64,000 bases of DNA from assembly GCA_039566865.1 (NCBI GenBank), contig CM076956.1:12101511-12165510 (forward strand), read 5' to 3'. Under the pieces are notes generated by a model that made no database searches, was not told the origin of the DNA, and saw only the letters and a list, made by a program, of their open reading frames with translations. Below, one piece after another: positions 23,362 through 33,972 of the stretch. The DNA is from Aurelia coerulea. Lineage: Eukaryota > Cnidaria > Scyphozoa > Semaeostomeae > Ulmaridae. Both the position numbers and the translations under genes were made by a program. Position 1 is the stretch's first letter. Each line of letters opens with the position of its first letter.

Positions 23362-23881
23362 CACGTTTTTTATAAGAAACTGGTTTATAAGAAACTAGAC
23401 GATGACCAAAAATTTAAGAAACTCTACGCTCAAGAACAGTTCTTCTTCTCATGTGCTGTCTGCTCCGCGGTCTGCTCGTTGTATGTAGGCTGCTATGAAT
23501 TGTTTCCATTTTCCTCTATCCTGGGCTTTTCTTACAAGCCATCCATAATGAATCACATAACAAGTCAATAACAGTCAAGAAACTCGAAAATTTTATTCCT
23601 GCATGTCTCTCTTATTTTATATCTCTCTAACAAAGGTACCTTCGTCTTTTTTAACTTTTAACAGCAAAAATTTGTAAATTTGTGCCTTAATGTGCATGGC
23701 TTATTCGTGGTGACAATGTCAATGCAAAATGGAAGTCCTTTGTCGATAAGAGGGCTCAACTTCGAACAATACCGCAATGTTAGGCCCAAAAAAGAAACTA
23801 GACTAATTCAGAAACTTCTACTACTAAAACATCAACATTTTCATGAGAGTGCTGATCCAAGTTTCTTATAAAAAAAACCTG
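23362..23881 (+). mobile_element. TAAGAAACT-rich element, family A, copy 2, with LINE insertion
   Basis: CACGTTTTTTATAAGAAACT on the left and the complement ending at 23881 on the right, both flanked by TA. It aligns with 1704-2118 except for an extra segment at about 23441-23570, which carries a LINE tail. Internal copies of TTAAGAAACT are retained. Confidence 0.75.
23449..23544 (-). pseudogene. LINE ORF2 C-terminal fragment nested in a family A element
   Basis: The minus-strand translation reads GWLVRKAQDRGKWKQFIAAY, then residues including RADRGAD, and ends at a stop at 23449. The A-x-DR-x-x-W motif is the usual last domain of many non-LTR retrotransposon reverse transcriptases. The fragment is 31 codons, 5'-truncated as is typical for LINE insertions, and interrupts the 23362-23881 element. 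A clade cannot be named safely. Confidence 0.7.
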
Positions 23882-24443
23882 TAGTAGTAATTGCCAGAAT
23901 TCGAAGCACTGTTGGCGTTATCAAAGTTACGGTTACATATTCTTGCATACTCTTGCCAATGTGGAATGGAACGTGTTTTTGCAAAACGGCTCACTCGAAG
24001 TTTATCAATTAGATAGGATGTCAACGAAAAGTGATCGAGACAGGAGATGTAATTGCGATACAATTTTATCTTTAACGGCGACTTACCTTATCGAGAACAG
24101 CGACTAATTTCCACATAAACAACCTTTCTCCGTATCTTGTTTCTTCGATGTTTTCTAGCGTTTGTGCGAAAACCTGCCTTTCTGTCATTTACGATTTCTC
24201 ACGCAACAGTAGCTACACAAAAATTAGACGAGCTCCTGTTTTTGCGAGTGTTGATAAAGCCCCATGGGAAATACTTAAGTGTGCAAAACTTGCCCAAATG
24301 GAATGCACGAGAGGATCCTGCTACATCTAATGGCGTCCTCTGGGGCATCTCAATATATTTCAACTCTCAAGCCGGACAAATTCACGAAGCAGATTTTGAG
24401 TTTTGGTCTCTGCCAGGAGCATGTATTAATTATAAATCAATAC

Positions 24444-25034
24444 AACAAGGACAAATTTTGCAAGACAATAGCATGAGTTGCTTTCGTTGACACCTAAATT
24501 CAAAGCGATCAGCGATTGCTGACAAAGGAAATTCTCTCAACCATAAATTCAAAACAAACAGAGCCGCAAAAGTTGCTCTGAAACCCAGGTAGCTAGCGCG
24601 CTCGTTGTGCATTACGAAAGTTGTTTTAAAGAGCAAACATGAGCATAAATCGAAAGAAGAAGGATATATCTACACATCTACCTCAGGCATTTCATTTCTT
24701 TGATTCAGAAGCTGAGCAGTTAATTACGCCCAAAACGATAAGAGAATTGAACGCCTCCAAATCGGCTTTTGGACCAAAACAATTAAATGTCCGAGGTAGA
24801 TGTGTAGATATATCCTTCCTCTTTCGATCTATGCTCATGTTTGCTCTTTAAAACAAGTTCTGGAGCGCACAACGAGCGCGCTAGCTACCTGGATTTCAGA
24901 GAAACTTTTGCGGCTTTGTTTGTTTTGATTTATTGGTTGAGAGAATTTCCTTTGTCTGCGATCGCTGATCGCTTTGAATTACGGTGTCAGTCAAAAGCAA
25001 CTCATTCTGTTGTCCAACAAAATCTGTCCTTGTT
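24444..25034. mobile_element. Foldback MITE (AACAAGGAC family), copy 1, 9-bp target duplication
   Basis: AACAAGGACAAATTTTGCAA and its complement ending at 25034 bound nearly complete palindromic arms; in the arms, GAGCAAACATGAGCATA and GGATATATCTACACATCTAC face their complements. AATCAATAC flanks both sides (24435-24443, 25035-25043). Other copies are 30491-31089, 35577-36162 and a truncated one at 52690-53203. Several overlapping ORFs here are artefacts of the arms. Confidence 0.85.
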
Positions 25035-25203
25035 AATCAATACAAACTATATTACTCCGAGGAGCAATTCACTGACAAAATCTCGTACACTTTTGTTTTC
25101 AATTAAACTCCGTCAAACATTCGTAAAGATCATTTTGTTCTGAAAACATCTCGCACGCTTTTTCGAATGAGTGAAATGCCCTTCATCAGTGGCGTTGTGG
25201 CTC

Positions 25204-25229
25204 GAAATTGGCCGGGGGGGGGGGGGGGG
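25204..25229. repeat. Long G run
   Basis: About 18 consecutive G after GGCC at 25212. One of many G/C runs of ten or more bases in this window, most of them at transposon ends; here no clear element was delimited. Confidence 0.8.
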
Positions 25230-25346
25230 CACAACGACCTAATTGCTCAAAACAATTTTCTATTCAAAAAGAAGAAAGGTTCAAGAAAAAACATATCATT
25301 TTCCGGAGGTTGATGTTTAGTATCGTTCCGGGCTCTGGAAAAGACC

Positions 25347-25520
25347 CAATAGCTATTCTACAAAAGTCTGAATGGAGCGATTTTATGCAGTTTTAATACG
25401 AAAGTTTCGATTGAGTGTCGTTAGAGCTCCTTTCATTATTGTACACATGTGCACATTTAAAAATTCTACAAAACTTATCAAAATAACGTTCGATTCAGAT
25501 TCTTTTTGGAACAGCTCAAT
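25347..25520. mobile_element. Hairpin MITE (AATAGACC family), diverged copy
   Basis: It starts near CCCAATAGCTATTCTACAAA and ends with CAGCTCAATTGTCTATT. The interior has CGTTCGATTCAGATTCTTTT and TTGTACACATGTGCAC, matching 7032-7217 with more divergence. Confidence 0.6.
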
Positions 25521-26235
25521 TGTCTATTCAGTTTAAAGCCTCTCTTTGCCACGTTTGGTCTACCATCATCCCCCTTAACAGTGGAAAGAAGACCCTGTGC
25601 AACGGAAATCTACGGGGAACGCGGTCGCGTTATCAAATTACATCAAAATGGATCGAACTGACTTAATTCTTAAAGCAATTTAAGAAGCTCCTTGGACAAA
25701 AATTTCTGAAAAGTTAAGATCAAAACTAACATTTGGAATGTAGGTGGAGCATGGTCTGGTTTACACAGGTAATATTTGAATTAAAATCAATCGTCACTAG
25801 GAGTCTGAAATTGCTTTCCATGAAGCATTTGCGAGCATTATTCAGCTCCAATTGCTTCTACTGATTGCTAAAACTTGACAAAAATTGACTTCTACTGCTA
25901 AAATTGACAAAAACGGTTTGTGCATCTTTGTTTGATGTATGTTTACCCGAAAATCTAAGCTGACACTTCAGATATCAAAAAGTCCTCTTAAAGGATATCC
26001 TTCATTGAAGAAATAGCTTCTGAAGCTTACCGGGTGAGTAAAGGCCACTGCTTCTTGGATATCAAGACGATCCTTTTGGCAAGTATGTTATTCAATGATG
26101 GACATGTCCAAACCCATTTAGAATTTCCCTGGCTGAAACCGGCCACACCATTCTGAAATTATGATGCATTTTCTCCAGAAAACACCTTCAAGAAACCTTC
26201 AAAATGTGCTTAAAATCGCGAACAAAATCTTCCTA

Positions 26236-26434
26236 TGGTATTGTGGCGCAGTGGTGTAATCCTCTGACTTTGCAGCCAGAACAGTCAGGCGGAGTGGGTT
26301 CGATACCCGGTAGGACCCCGCCACTTGAGCGTCATGACAAGGGGTCGCGGACTCGATTAGGTCTGCTCTATTTCTGCGATCCCAGAGCTTGGCGCTGAAA
26401 AACGCAACTTCACCTTCACCTTCACCTTCACCTC
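26236..26434 (+). mobile_element. tRNA-derived SINE (family 1), best copy
   Basis: The head has a Pol III box A (TGGCGCAGTGGTGTAAT, about 26244-26260) and box B (GGTTCGATACC, 26297-26307) with a tRNA-like layout. The tail is a CTTCAC repeat (about 26409-26434). It is not a functional tRNA, because the acceptor ends do not pair. Other copies: 39690-39840 (minus) and a short remnant at 56958-57002. Confidence 0.8.
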
Positions 26435-26610
26435 CTAATATCTGCCTTACAGCGATGACTTAGACGCATTTTCAGCACGTGTTCTCCTCTTCGGAGGATG
26501 AAATCGCCTAGAAGGACAGGGAAGACATTTCCGTCCCCCAAAATGGATAACAAGTGCTCAAGCAGGTAAAAGTCATTATTGCAACGCAGAAAGTTTAATA
26601 GTGATTTTAA

Positions 26611-27487
26611 CCCTAATCCATATGGGCTTTTTCGAGCTACCATTTATGGGGGGGGGGGGTGCTTTCCACCCCCCCCCTCTGAAAACTGCCTTAGACGCAT
26701 CCGAATTCAATACAACTTGGCACAGTTATAGAACAGGTAATTTGCAGCTTGTAGCGTAATTTGGGTGTGGCTGCCACGCCTTGTGACGTCACAGTGACGT
26801 CACAAAGCTGAAAATCTGTGAAAATCAGGCTTCCAAATTGAATTCAAGTCTAATGAAGATTTTGCATGAACTTTATGCAGTTTTTGGTTCAGTTTGTCAA
26901 AAAAAATGGTGATAAAATATTATTTTATTGAAAATAACGATTTTGGAGTGATATTTTGGCAGAAATTAGCCCATTCTTATGACGTCATTTGTGCAATTAA
27001 TTTATTCTATGTAAAAAGAGACCAAAAGAACCTGCAAAATGATGAATATCAATGAGAAATGTATCATTAGAGTGTTTTTCATTGGAAAAGTTCGAAAAAA
27101 CTTGAAAAAATTGCTAATTAGTCCAAAATGGCGGCCAAAATGATGTCATTATAAAAAAATGCTGACATCACCAAATTCCAAAAATACCGGCACAACATTG
27201 AAGCCATTTGTTTGCTGATTCATTTGCTGTATAATACTTCATAATTCAATCAAATAATTCCTTTGAAATCATTGAAAACAATGATTTTGCTGCTACCTCC
27301 TTCCAAACATGGGCATGTCACGTGACCTGTGAGTCCTATTGTTTAAAAAATTTTTCACCAAAATGTGGCTAATAGATAATTAGTAAAAGTCAGGGAGGCT
27401 GGGGGACATAGCAAATGTCGTTTAAAACCGCGGCAAATAAAACCTTGAGGGGGGTGGAATCCACCCCCCACCCCATGTGGATTAGGG
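26611..27487. mobile_element. MITE of the TTAACCCTAAT family, copy 2, TTAA-flanked
   Basis: CCCTAATCCATATGGGCTTT at the left and CCACCCCATGTGGATTAGGG at the right are inverted, each flanked by TTAA (26607-26610, 27488-27491). G and C runs lie just inside both ends (12-base G run near 26646). A TTAA target is typical of piggyBac-like integration, but the superfamily is inferred. Confidence 0.75.
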
Positions 27488-27910
27488 TTAAGCCTGTTTT
27501 GCAGGTTTCTCGACGGGGCTTCTTGAGAATAACTTCAAAATTTCTTTGAGCATTTCCATTATTGAATGATATGCTTCCCAGCATTATTGCTTTGAGTTCC
27601 AAGGAACTTTGACCAGTGACCTTTCAAAAGGGGATCATTAATTTTTACTCACTTCATTTTTTCCGGCGATCTCAGAGTTGGGTTTCTTCAAACAGTTTCT
27701 TTAAAAAATTACGTATACCTAGATAAGATTATGGACAATGGCTAGCATCAACAGAAAACATTTCTGTGGGACCAAATATCGGATAATGCTTTCTCAAAAG
27801 TATTCCAAATTGAAGTCAAAAGGAAGCAGAAAGTCAATTGAAGCCCAGACATGACAGGTACGCTTTCTGCTTGAAATCTTGATTTTAGATTTAATGATTT
27901 AAAACAAAAT

Positions 27911-28098
27911 TAGACCCATAAGCTATTCTGTAAAAGCGTCTGCACAATCCTCCTACTTTTTGACTCGAAGGGTTCGCGTGGTAGGCGAGGAAGCTTCCGC
28001 CACTATCGTCTGCAATCAACATTAAAAAATGTCTACAAAATGTAGTTAAATGTCACTCAACCAGGAATCTTTTACAGAATTGCTAAGAGGTATATTGA
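27911..28098. mobile_element. Hairpin MITE (AATAGACC family), diverged copy
   Basis: The left TAGACCCATAAGCTATTCTG and a right end of GAATTGCTAAGAGGTATATTG resemble the inverted ends of 7032-7217. The centre has TTCTACAAAATGTAG-like words shared with the other copies. Confidence 0.6.
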
Positions 28099-28519
28099 TT
28101 ATTTCATTATCACAACTGGCAGACATTCAAATGTGGGAGGAGCTTTCCTGAATCCAAAAGGTAATCCTTTCAATTCGTATTTCTCTTAGAATTACAGAAT
28201 TTGGGGAGGCGACAAAAATTTCTTTCGACATGAGTCAGTTTGATTTGATTTTTACACATTCTAATTGATTAAGTTAATCTATCTTAACACCATCAAGCAT
28301 TTAGCCACACCTACTTCGTAAAGTTTTGGTTGAACTTTAACGTCACCAGCAATGCATTAAAACGTCAAGTAATTCTTGTCTATAAATAGACGTTGAATTA
28401 ATTATAATTTCCAGCTATAGAAGAATCAACAACAGATACCGCAATGAAGTTTTCACAATGAAATTCAATACTTGCCATAATTGTCATACCTCAGCACGTG
28501 CGCTCACTCTTCGAGCAGA

Positions 28520-28990
28520 CAATGGCTGCGGTCACATTAGGCGTTTTTACCTCGTTGTATCTTTCCAAAACCACGGGATAATTACGTTGTGATATGTGAC
28601 CGCATTTTCATTTCACATACAACGCTGTTACAGCGCTTTCGTCCTGATAGCTGATTCCATAAGAAAACTATCGGTTATCGGACACATAACAACGGGCAAA
28701 CAGGGTCCTGAGCTATATTTTAGCGTTGTCTTTGAGAATAAACCAATCGCAGCCTTGCGTAGTTGTAACACGATAAATCATATCACTGTGTGACCGGGTG
28801 TCATTGTACCGTTATACTGCCGCACTTTTTGGCAACAAAAACAAATTGCAAGAAAATGAAGCAATTCACATTACAACGGGAAAATACAGTAGTGTGACTG
28901 CAGCCAATGGCTGTGGCCAGATTGGGTTTTTTGCTTCGTTGTATCTTTTCAAAACAACGGTTCGATTACACGGTGATATCTGACCGCATT
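28520..28990. repeat. Two adjacent hairpin-like repeats with TGCGGTCACAT words
   Basis: TGCGGTCACATTAGGCG at 28528 is mirrored by GATATGTGACCGCA at about 28592, and similar GGTGATATCTGACCGCAT ends at 28988. CTTCGTTGTATCTTTTCAAAAC is repeated in both halves. Probably two decayed copies of one MITE; ends not fixed. Confidence 0.5.
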
Positions 28991-29188
28991 CAGACCCCGT
29001 TTAAACTGTACCGGTACAACTTTGGATCCGTCACAAAAGTGTCACAAATCAGCCTCCCGTTTACACTGCTCCCGTTTACACTGACTCGAGCACCCTTCCA
29101 ATCTTTAAAAAGCAAACAGCACACCCTCGAACCTTTTTAAAGATTTGGAACCTATGCTAACTTTGCATCGGAAGAAAACTGTAACCTG

Positions 29189-29292
29189 CCTCTAACGGGG
29201 TGGAGCAGAAGTGATCCGATACAAAATTCGATAGAACATTTTGTATCGGATTATTTTTGTATCGGATCACTTCTGCTCCGCCCCGTTAGAGG
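29189..29292. repeat. 104-bp hairpin (CCTCTAACGGGGTGGAGCAG)
   Basis: CTCTAACGGGGTGGAGCAGA and the following AGTGATCCGATACAAAA are mirrored to 29292 with few mismatches. The loop is short. Weak AGACCCCGTTTAAAC and ATGGGGTTTAA words about 200 bp outside hint that it is the core of a larger element (about 28992-29330). Confidence 0.75.
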
Positions 29293-29424
29293 TCCAAGTG
29301 ATCCATCACCGTGTAGATGGGGTTTAACTCTTGCTATCACTTTACTTTATATAGGCTGGAAGATTTCTAGCTATATTACAGCGAACTTAGGCCCACTATG
29401 CATGTACATCCAGGGGTAGGACCC

Positions 29425-29540
29425 TTAATTTCACGTTCCTTCCGAAGGACAGCGAAATGAGTTGTTTGGTCAGAGGCATCCGGAAGGTCGCCGCCCATCC
29501 GGATATTGACCTCACACGACCACGCTTAAAGGGAATCAAC
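29425..29540 (-). mobile_element. 5S-rRNA-like SINE (family 3), tail part
   Basis: Read on the minus strand, GTGTGAGGTCAATATCCGGA and then GGCGGCGACC..GGATGCC match the copy at 32990-33115, which contains GTGAGGTCAAAATCCTGATG and GGGTGACCGTCCAGATGCC. The GATGGGTGACCG word resembles the 5S rRNA internal promoter (C box). Confidence 0.5.
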
Positions 29541-29685
29541 ATGGTTAAAAGATTGCCAGGGTCAGGTTAAAAATATACCCTATTGTATTTGATAACTTTG
29601 ACACGTGCCCTTTCATTGTGTGGCCAAGGAAACAATATGTGTGTAGGCGTTTTCTTTAGCCTATTTACAGCGGCCACTCGTTTTA

Positions 29686-30143
29686 GGGCCTGTTTATATG
29701 AGGAAAATCATCCCACCTTCCAGGCTATCAGCTGTCAGGTGGGATGAAATCTGCGTGTGTTTATATGTAATTTTCATCCCACCTTACAGCATTTTCATCC
29801 CATCTCCCAGCCCACGGTTTTCAGACAATAACAATCGTAACTGGTGTTTGGCGCCAGCAGCGATCAGGTTTCCCTTTGCTTTCATATTAGCGCGTGCGCA
29901 AGACAGACGATTTCATCCCACCTTCCAGCTTTTCATCCCACCTTCCAGCGTTTATATGGAAAATTTTCATCCCACTTCAGTGAGATCCCACCTCTCGTAG
30001 AGTGGGATCTCACCTAGCCGGGCTGGCTCATTTTCCATATAAACGCAAGATGGAAATTACAAGGGATCGTATAGAAGGGTGGGATCTCACCTCTCAGCTC
30101 ACAGGCTGGAAGGTGGGATGATTTTCCCCATATAAACAGGCCC
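29686..30143. mobile_element. PIF/Harbinger-like MITE with internally amplified end motif
   Basis: GGGCCTGTTTATATGAGGAA on the left mirrors CCCATATAAACAGGCCC ending at 30143, flanked by TTA (29683-29685, 30144-30146), the classical PIF/Harbinger target. The sub-terminal word CATCCCACCTTCCAG is repeated at least five times inside with variants on both strands, together with GTGGGATCTCACCT. No transposase ORF. Confidence 0.85.
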
Positions 30144-30149
30144 TTAGCT

Positions 30150-30237
30150 ATGTACGTTCCCTTAACTTCGGTAGCCTAACGGAAACTGAACAAACCGCTC
30201 GGCCACTCACCCCACATATTCCAACCTGGCATTATTC
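30150..30237 (-). mobile_element. SINE (family 3), head part
   Basis: The minus strand reads GGGGTGAGTGGCCGAGCGGT, a tRNA-Leu/Ser-like box A region, followed by CAGTTTCCGTTAGG and CCGAAGTTAAGG, as in the copy at 32990-33115. Confidence 0.55.
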
Positions 30238-30470
30238 TTTCCGGGTTCACCCGCTCAGTGACTCTACTCTTATGGATTAAGCTGCAGTAATATTTAAAGG
30301 TCAATAGAGAACCAGGTAACTCCAATCTCTGACAAGGATAATAAATAATTGAAAACATTTTCTCGAAGCAATCATCCTTTATTGCTACAACTGATCAAAT
30401 ATTTACAAATTTGGGTGGAGCATCCCTGTACTGAAATTAATCAATCTTTGCAAAACTTTGAGATCAAATC

Positions 30471-31448
30471 AAGGGCGCCTACCTTGTAGTAACAAGAGCA
30501 GATTTTGTAATACAATAGCATGAGTTGCTTTTGTTGACACCTCAATTCAAAGCGATTAGCGATTGCAGACAAAGGAAATTCTCTCAACCAGCAATTCAAA
30601 ACAAACAAAGCCGCAAAAGTTTCTTTGAAACCCAGGTAGCTAGCTCGCTCGTTGTGCATTCCAGAAACTGTTTTTAAGGGCAAACATGAGCGTAGATCGA
30701 AAGAAAAAGGATGCATCTACACATCTGCCGCGGGCATTTTATTTGTTTGGTTCAAAAGCCGTTTAGGAGGCGATTCAATTCTCTTATTTTTTTGGGTGTT
30801 ATCAAAACATTTACTGCTCAGCTTCTGGACCAAAGAAATAAAATGCCAGCGGCAGATGTGTAGATATATCCTTCTTCTTTCTATCTATGCTCATGTTTGC
30901 CCTTAAAAATAATTTCTGGAATGCACAGCGAGCGAGCTAGCTACCTGGGTTTCAGAGAAAATTTTGCGGCTTTGTTTGTTTGTTTTTTCTGGTTGATAGA
31001 ATTTCCTTTGTCTGTGATCGCTAATCGCTTTGAATTGAGGTGTCAACAAAAGCAACTCGTGCTATTGTATTACAAAATCTGCCCTTGTTCCTTGTAGTAA
31101 CAGTGTTTATTCCCAGTACTGTTTTCGTGACCCAGTATACAGAGTCAATCCTGTATGGTCCAGTCAAGGTCAAGATGACGTATGAATAACTTTGTCGTTT
31201 CAAATTCTGCTGTGTTCATGTAATGCGAGATCAACTGTTATTCGAGATGACCACAGGGAACCAAGCAGCGTGATTTTTGATTGGTCAACACCAAAAGACG
31301 TTAGAATTTGAAAATCCCTGTAACTAAAAAAACTTTTCTTAAATTTTCTTATGATATTCACGGATTAATGGGACACCAATTACTCTGTGTATTGGGTCAC
31401 GAAAACAGTACTGGGAATAAACACAGTTTCTACAAGGTAGGCACCCTT
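30471..31448. mobile_element. MITE with AAGGGCGCCTACCTTG ends, split by a 9-bp-duplication foldback element
   Basis: AAGGGCGCCTACCTTGTAGT at 30471 is mirrored by ACAAGGTAGGCACCCTT ending at 31448. The next bases of the arms (GTGTTTATTCCCAGTACTG) are at 31102 on the left and near 31405-31427 on the right, so the left arm is interrupted by 30491-31089. The intact right arm serves as the empty-site reference for that insertion. Confidence 0.85.
30491..31089. mobile_element. Foldback MITE (AACAAGGAC family), copy 2, 9-bp target duplication
   Basis: It starts AACAAGAGCAGATTTTG and ends CAAAATCTGCCCTTGTT, with palindromic arms as in the copy at 24444-25034. CCTTGTAGT flanks both ends (30482-30490, 31090-31098). 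Removing the element and one CCTTGTAGT restores the arm of the host MITE (30471-31448), proving the duplication. Confidence 0.9.
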
Positions 31449-32787
31449 GATTAAATGTGTAAAATGTTATTGCCCAATTGTTTTCAACTGAATTGCCGAA
31501 GGAAACTTTATGTAATGTGCCATAATCGCAGAGATAGCATTTTTCACATTATGAATATTTGTGGAATTACAGCGTTTTGAAGTTTCACGAAACGTTGTAC
31601 GAGATAAGGTATCTGAAAATTTGACAAACATTAAGAGCTCCATAAATTCTAAATTGATTGAGGAAAATTAATATGCTCAACACAAGAAATACTCAGTTTT
31701 TGAAGATCTACAAGATGGTAGCAAGCAAAACTCTGTATGGTTTACGATTTATCAAGTTGATGACGTCACAACTTCAAACCTAGCACACATTTTTAAAATG
31801 CTGTGATTCTGATAATAATGACGATGTCAAAAATCAAAAATGCTCCCTTCGGGATTATGGCAAATCGCAAACAGCTCCCTTCGAGCAATTCAGTTGAGAG
31901 ACTGGGGCAGTAATATCTTTACACATTCAATTTTAACATTTTGGAAGGATTTCAAGCCTATGCTGATCGTAATTCTTAAAGCTCCGAAATTTGAAAAATC
32001 AGCAACATTTTATTCTGCTGCGAATCAAAAGACCTTCACATAAACTGTGATACAAAGCATTTTAAGTTTGGGTTCAGGAAGCTAGTCTGTGAAATCGTTT
32101 GGGTCAGCCATCGTAAACCAGAAGAGCGACAGTCTTCTGCTTACCACTATGTTTCAAACCTGCAAAAACTAAGATTCTAACCAATCTTAAGGAAGATTTA
32201 ATAACAATTTACACGATCTTTTAACAGATTTGATGCCTATGCAAACTTGATAACAGCAAACAAATCCCACAATTTAATGTCATCACAAAATATACACATG
32301 CTCTTATTGCATCAATGTATTTTTTCATAAAAATTTGTTTGGTTTGGATAGGAAATTAAATTTTTAATTCCACGCAAACTCACTTATCAGGCTTTTAATC
32401 AAAAAAATGATTTATCTTCTTACAGTTTTATCGCATTGATGTAGATATTTTTATGCTTAATTCATAATCTCTAAAAATGACAAAATTCACGTTCAGTATG
32501 ATAAAAGTAGCTTTGAATTTGGTATCTGGATTGACAATGCTTTACAACAGATCAAATTTGATGACATTGGGTTTGGTCAAATATTGATGCAAACTAAACT
32601 AGATTAAAAGGAAAAATTAAATCGCAAAGAATTTGACTAAATATAAAGGAAGCGAGTTGATTTGATTTCTGACGTGCGGCCAAAGCTCCTTTTATCTGAT
32701 GTACACAAGATTAGACATTTTGAATGAAAATTCTAGTGCCTGCTTAGTGCTGAAACTGCTTGCAAAATAGTTGATCAGGTGTCCATC
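31449..32787. other. Intergenic stretch with one shared repeat
   Basis: Bases 31640-31775 repeat the 7965-8130 segment (ATTGAGGAAAATTAATATG, GATGGTAGCAAGCAAAAC, TTGATGACGTCACAACTTC). The rest is AT-rich with no recognised gene. Confidence 0.45.
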
Positions 32788-32963
32788 TAGATTTGCCCCA
32801 AGTCTATCTCTTCAGTCCGTCTTACCTTTCCTTTGGATTCACCATTCCAACATTCCGTCAAGAGGGTGAGAGAGATCTTCCGGAATGTTGGAATGCCGGA
32901 TCCAGGAACTTCCGAAAAAGGAACGACAAGACGGACTGAAGAGATAGACTTGGGGCAAGTCTA
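32788..32963. mobile_element. TAGACTTGCCCCAAGTC MITE, copy 1, 9-bp target duplication
   Basis: The ends TAGATTTGCCCCAAGTCTAT and its complement enclose inverted arms with CATTCCAACATTCCG. GTGTCCATC is repeated exactly outside (32779-32787, 32964-32972). The terminal word GACTTGCCCCAAGTC is itself a small stem-loop. Other copies: 60044-60259 and 60971-61080. Confidence 0.9.
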
Positions 32964-32989
32964 GTGTCCATCTATCGTGTCTATTTGTG

Positions 32990-33115
32990 GGGTAAGTGGC
33001 CAGCGGCTTGTACAGTTTCCGTTCGGTAACTGAAGTTAAGGTCGGTCATGTGAGGTCAAAATCCTGATGGGTGACCGTCCAGATGCCTGACCTCGCAACT
33101 CACCTCGCCCACTTA
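32990..33115 (+). mobile_element. Composite tRNA/5S-like SINE (family 3), fullest copy
   Basis: GGTAAGTGGCCAGCGGCTTG resembles a tRNA-Leu/Ser 5' region. It is followed by CTGAAGTTAAGGTCGGTC and CTGATGGGTGACCG, which resemble the 5S rRNA A-box/intermediate element and C box. It is too diverged and short to be a working 5S gene. Confidence 0.55.
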
Positions 33116-33748
33116 AAATAAAGCACTGAATGAAAAAACGTGGAAGTGCTTTTCTCGACACAGGAAAAAAAATATAAAGTTGGTGGTGAGTCTTATTATA
33201 TGGCGTTCGAAAATACGGCTCCTCGGACCGGCAACGCAGCAATTCGATTGGTTCTTGATCGGTCCGTAAAAGCCGTATTTTTCGTTCGAAGCCGTATTGG
33301 ACCGGGCGTTGCCTTAAAAGTCAACAACAAAGGAGGAGCTTCTTGTCTAGGCTTAGGCCGCAAGAAGTGTCAGCCAAAGTTTAGCTTATTCATCGAAGAT
33401 TTCTTTTCTGTAAACTTTGAAGACGAACTTGCAATTATACACGAAGAAAATGCCAATGTAGTTAACGTCGCAACGAGCAACTACAGTGATGCACAGGATC
33501 AAAGACACAACAGAAAAGTACGATACTATAAACAACGTTCTCAAAAGGTTCTGCCATATAATAAAGCCTTTATTAAACGATTACTCGATCCATGCTGGAA
33601 AATATTTGGTTATTGGATTGTGAGGTCTCATCGGACCAGATTCTGTTTCTTGGGTATTTGCGTTATGTGTAAGGCCCAATTTTTCCCGAAGGTACAAAAA
33701 TCTATCAATGTAGGACAGACAACTGATCAAGCATTTCACATGATCAAT

Positions 33749-33840
33749 ATCATCATACTCATATTGATAATAATAACAATAATCATCATCATCATCATTA
33801 TCAATCAGTAGTCATCATCATCATCATGATCCATCATCGC
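33749..33840. repeat. ATC/ATA microsatellite
   Basis: Imperfect (ATC)n and (ATA)n runs. They generate the isoleucine-rich end of a 223-codon ORF (33140-33811) that I do not accept as a gene. Confidence 0.85.
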
Positions 33841-33972
33841 CAGTAATTATAAAGCCATTAGGCTTTTGGATGATGCTTTCTTTGAAAATTAAGAGAATCC
33901 GATCGATGTATATAGTACATTGCTCTGGGCTGTCTTATTTACCCAACCCAATTTACCATAGCAGTGTGCTTT

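Larger units (their letters stand above)
26030..27650. mobile_element. CCGGGTGAG-ended element carrying two nested insertions
   Basis: TA then CCGGGTGAGTAAAGGCCACT starts at 26030. The body (GATATCAAGACGATCC, CGGCCACACCATTCTGAAAT, TTCAAGAAACCTTC) matches the element at 45510-46142, and the far end is a decayed TTTTTACTCAC near 27650. A SINE (26236-26434) and a TTAACCCTAAT MITE (26611-27487) are inserted within it. Confidence 0.65.

Noticed and set aside
24137..25143. Cluster of overlapping ORFs of 60-117 codons
   Set aside because: They are translations of the two arms of a foldback MITE; the same peptides recur at 30.5-31.1 kb on both strands.
26236..26310. tRNA gene from box A and box B
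   Set aside because: The acceptor and anticodon stems do not pair as in a real tRNA, and a repeat tail and sibling copies show that it is a SINE.
33140..33811. 223-codon ORF, the longest in the window
   Set aside because: Its start overlaps a hairpin of GAAAATACGGCT/AGCCGTATTTTTCG words, its end is an ATC/ATA microsatellite translated as isoleucines, and no conserved domain is seen.
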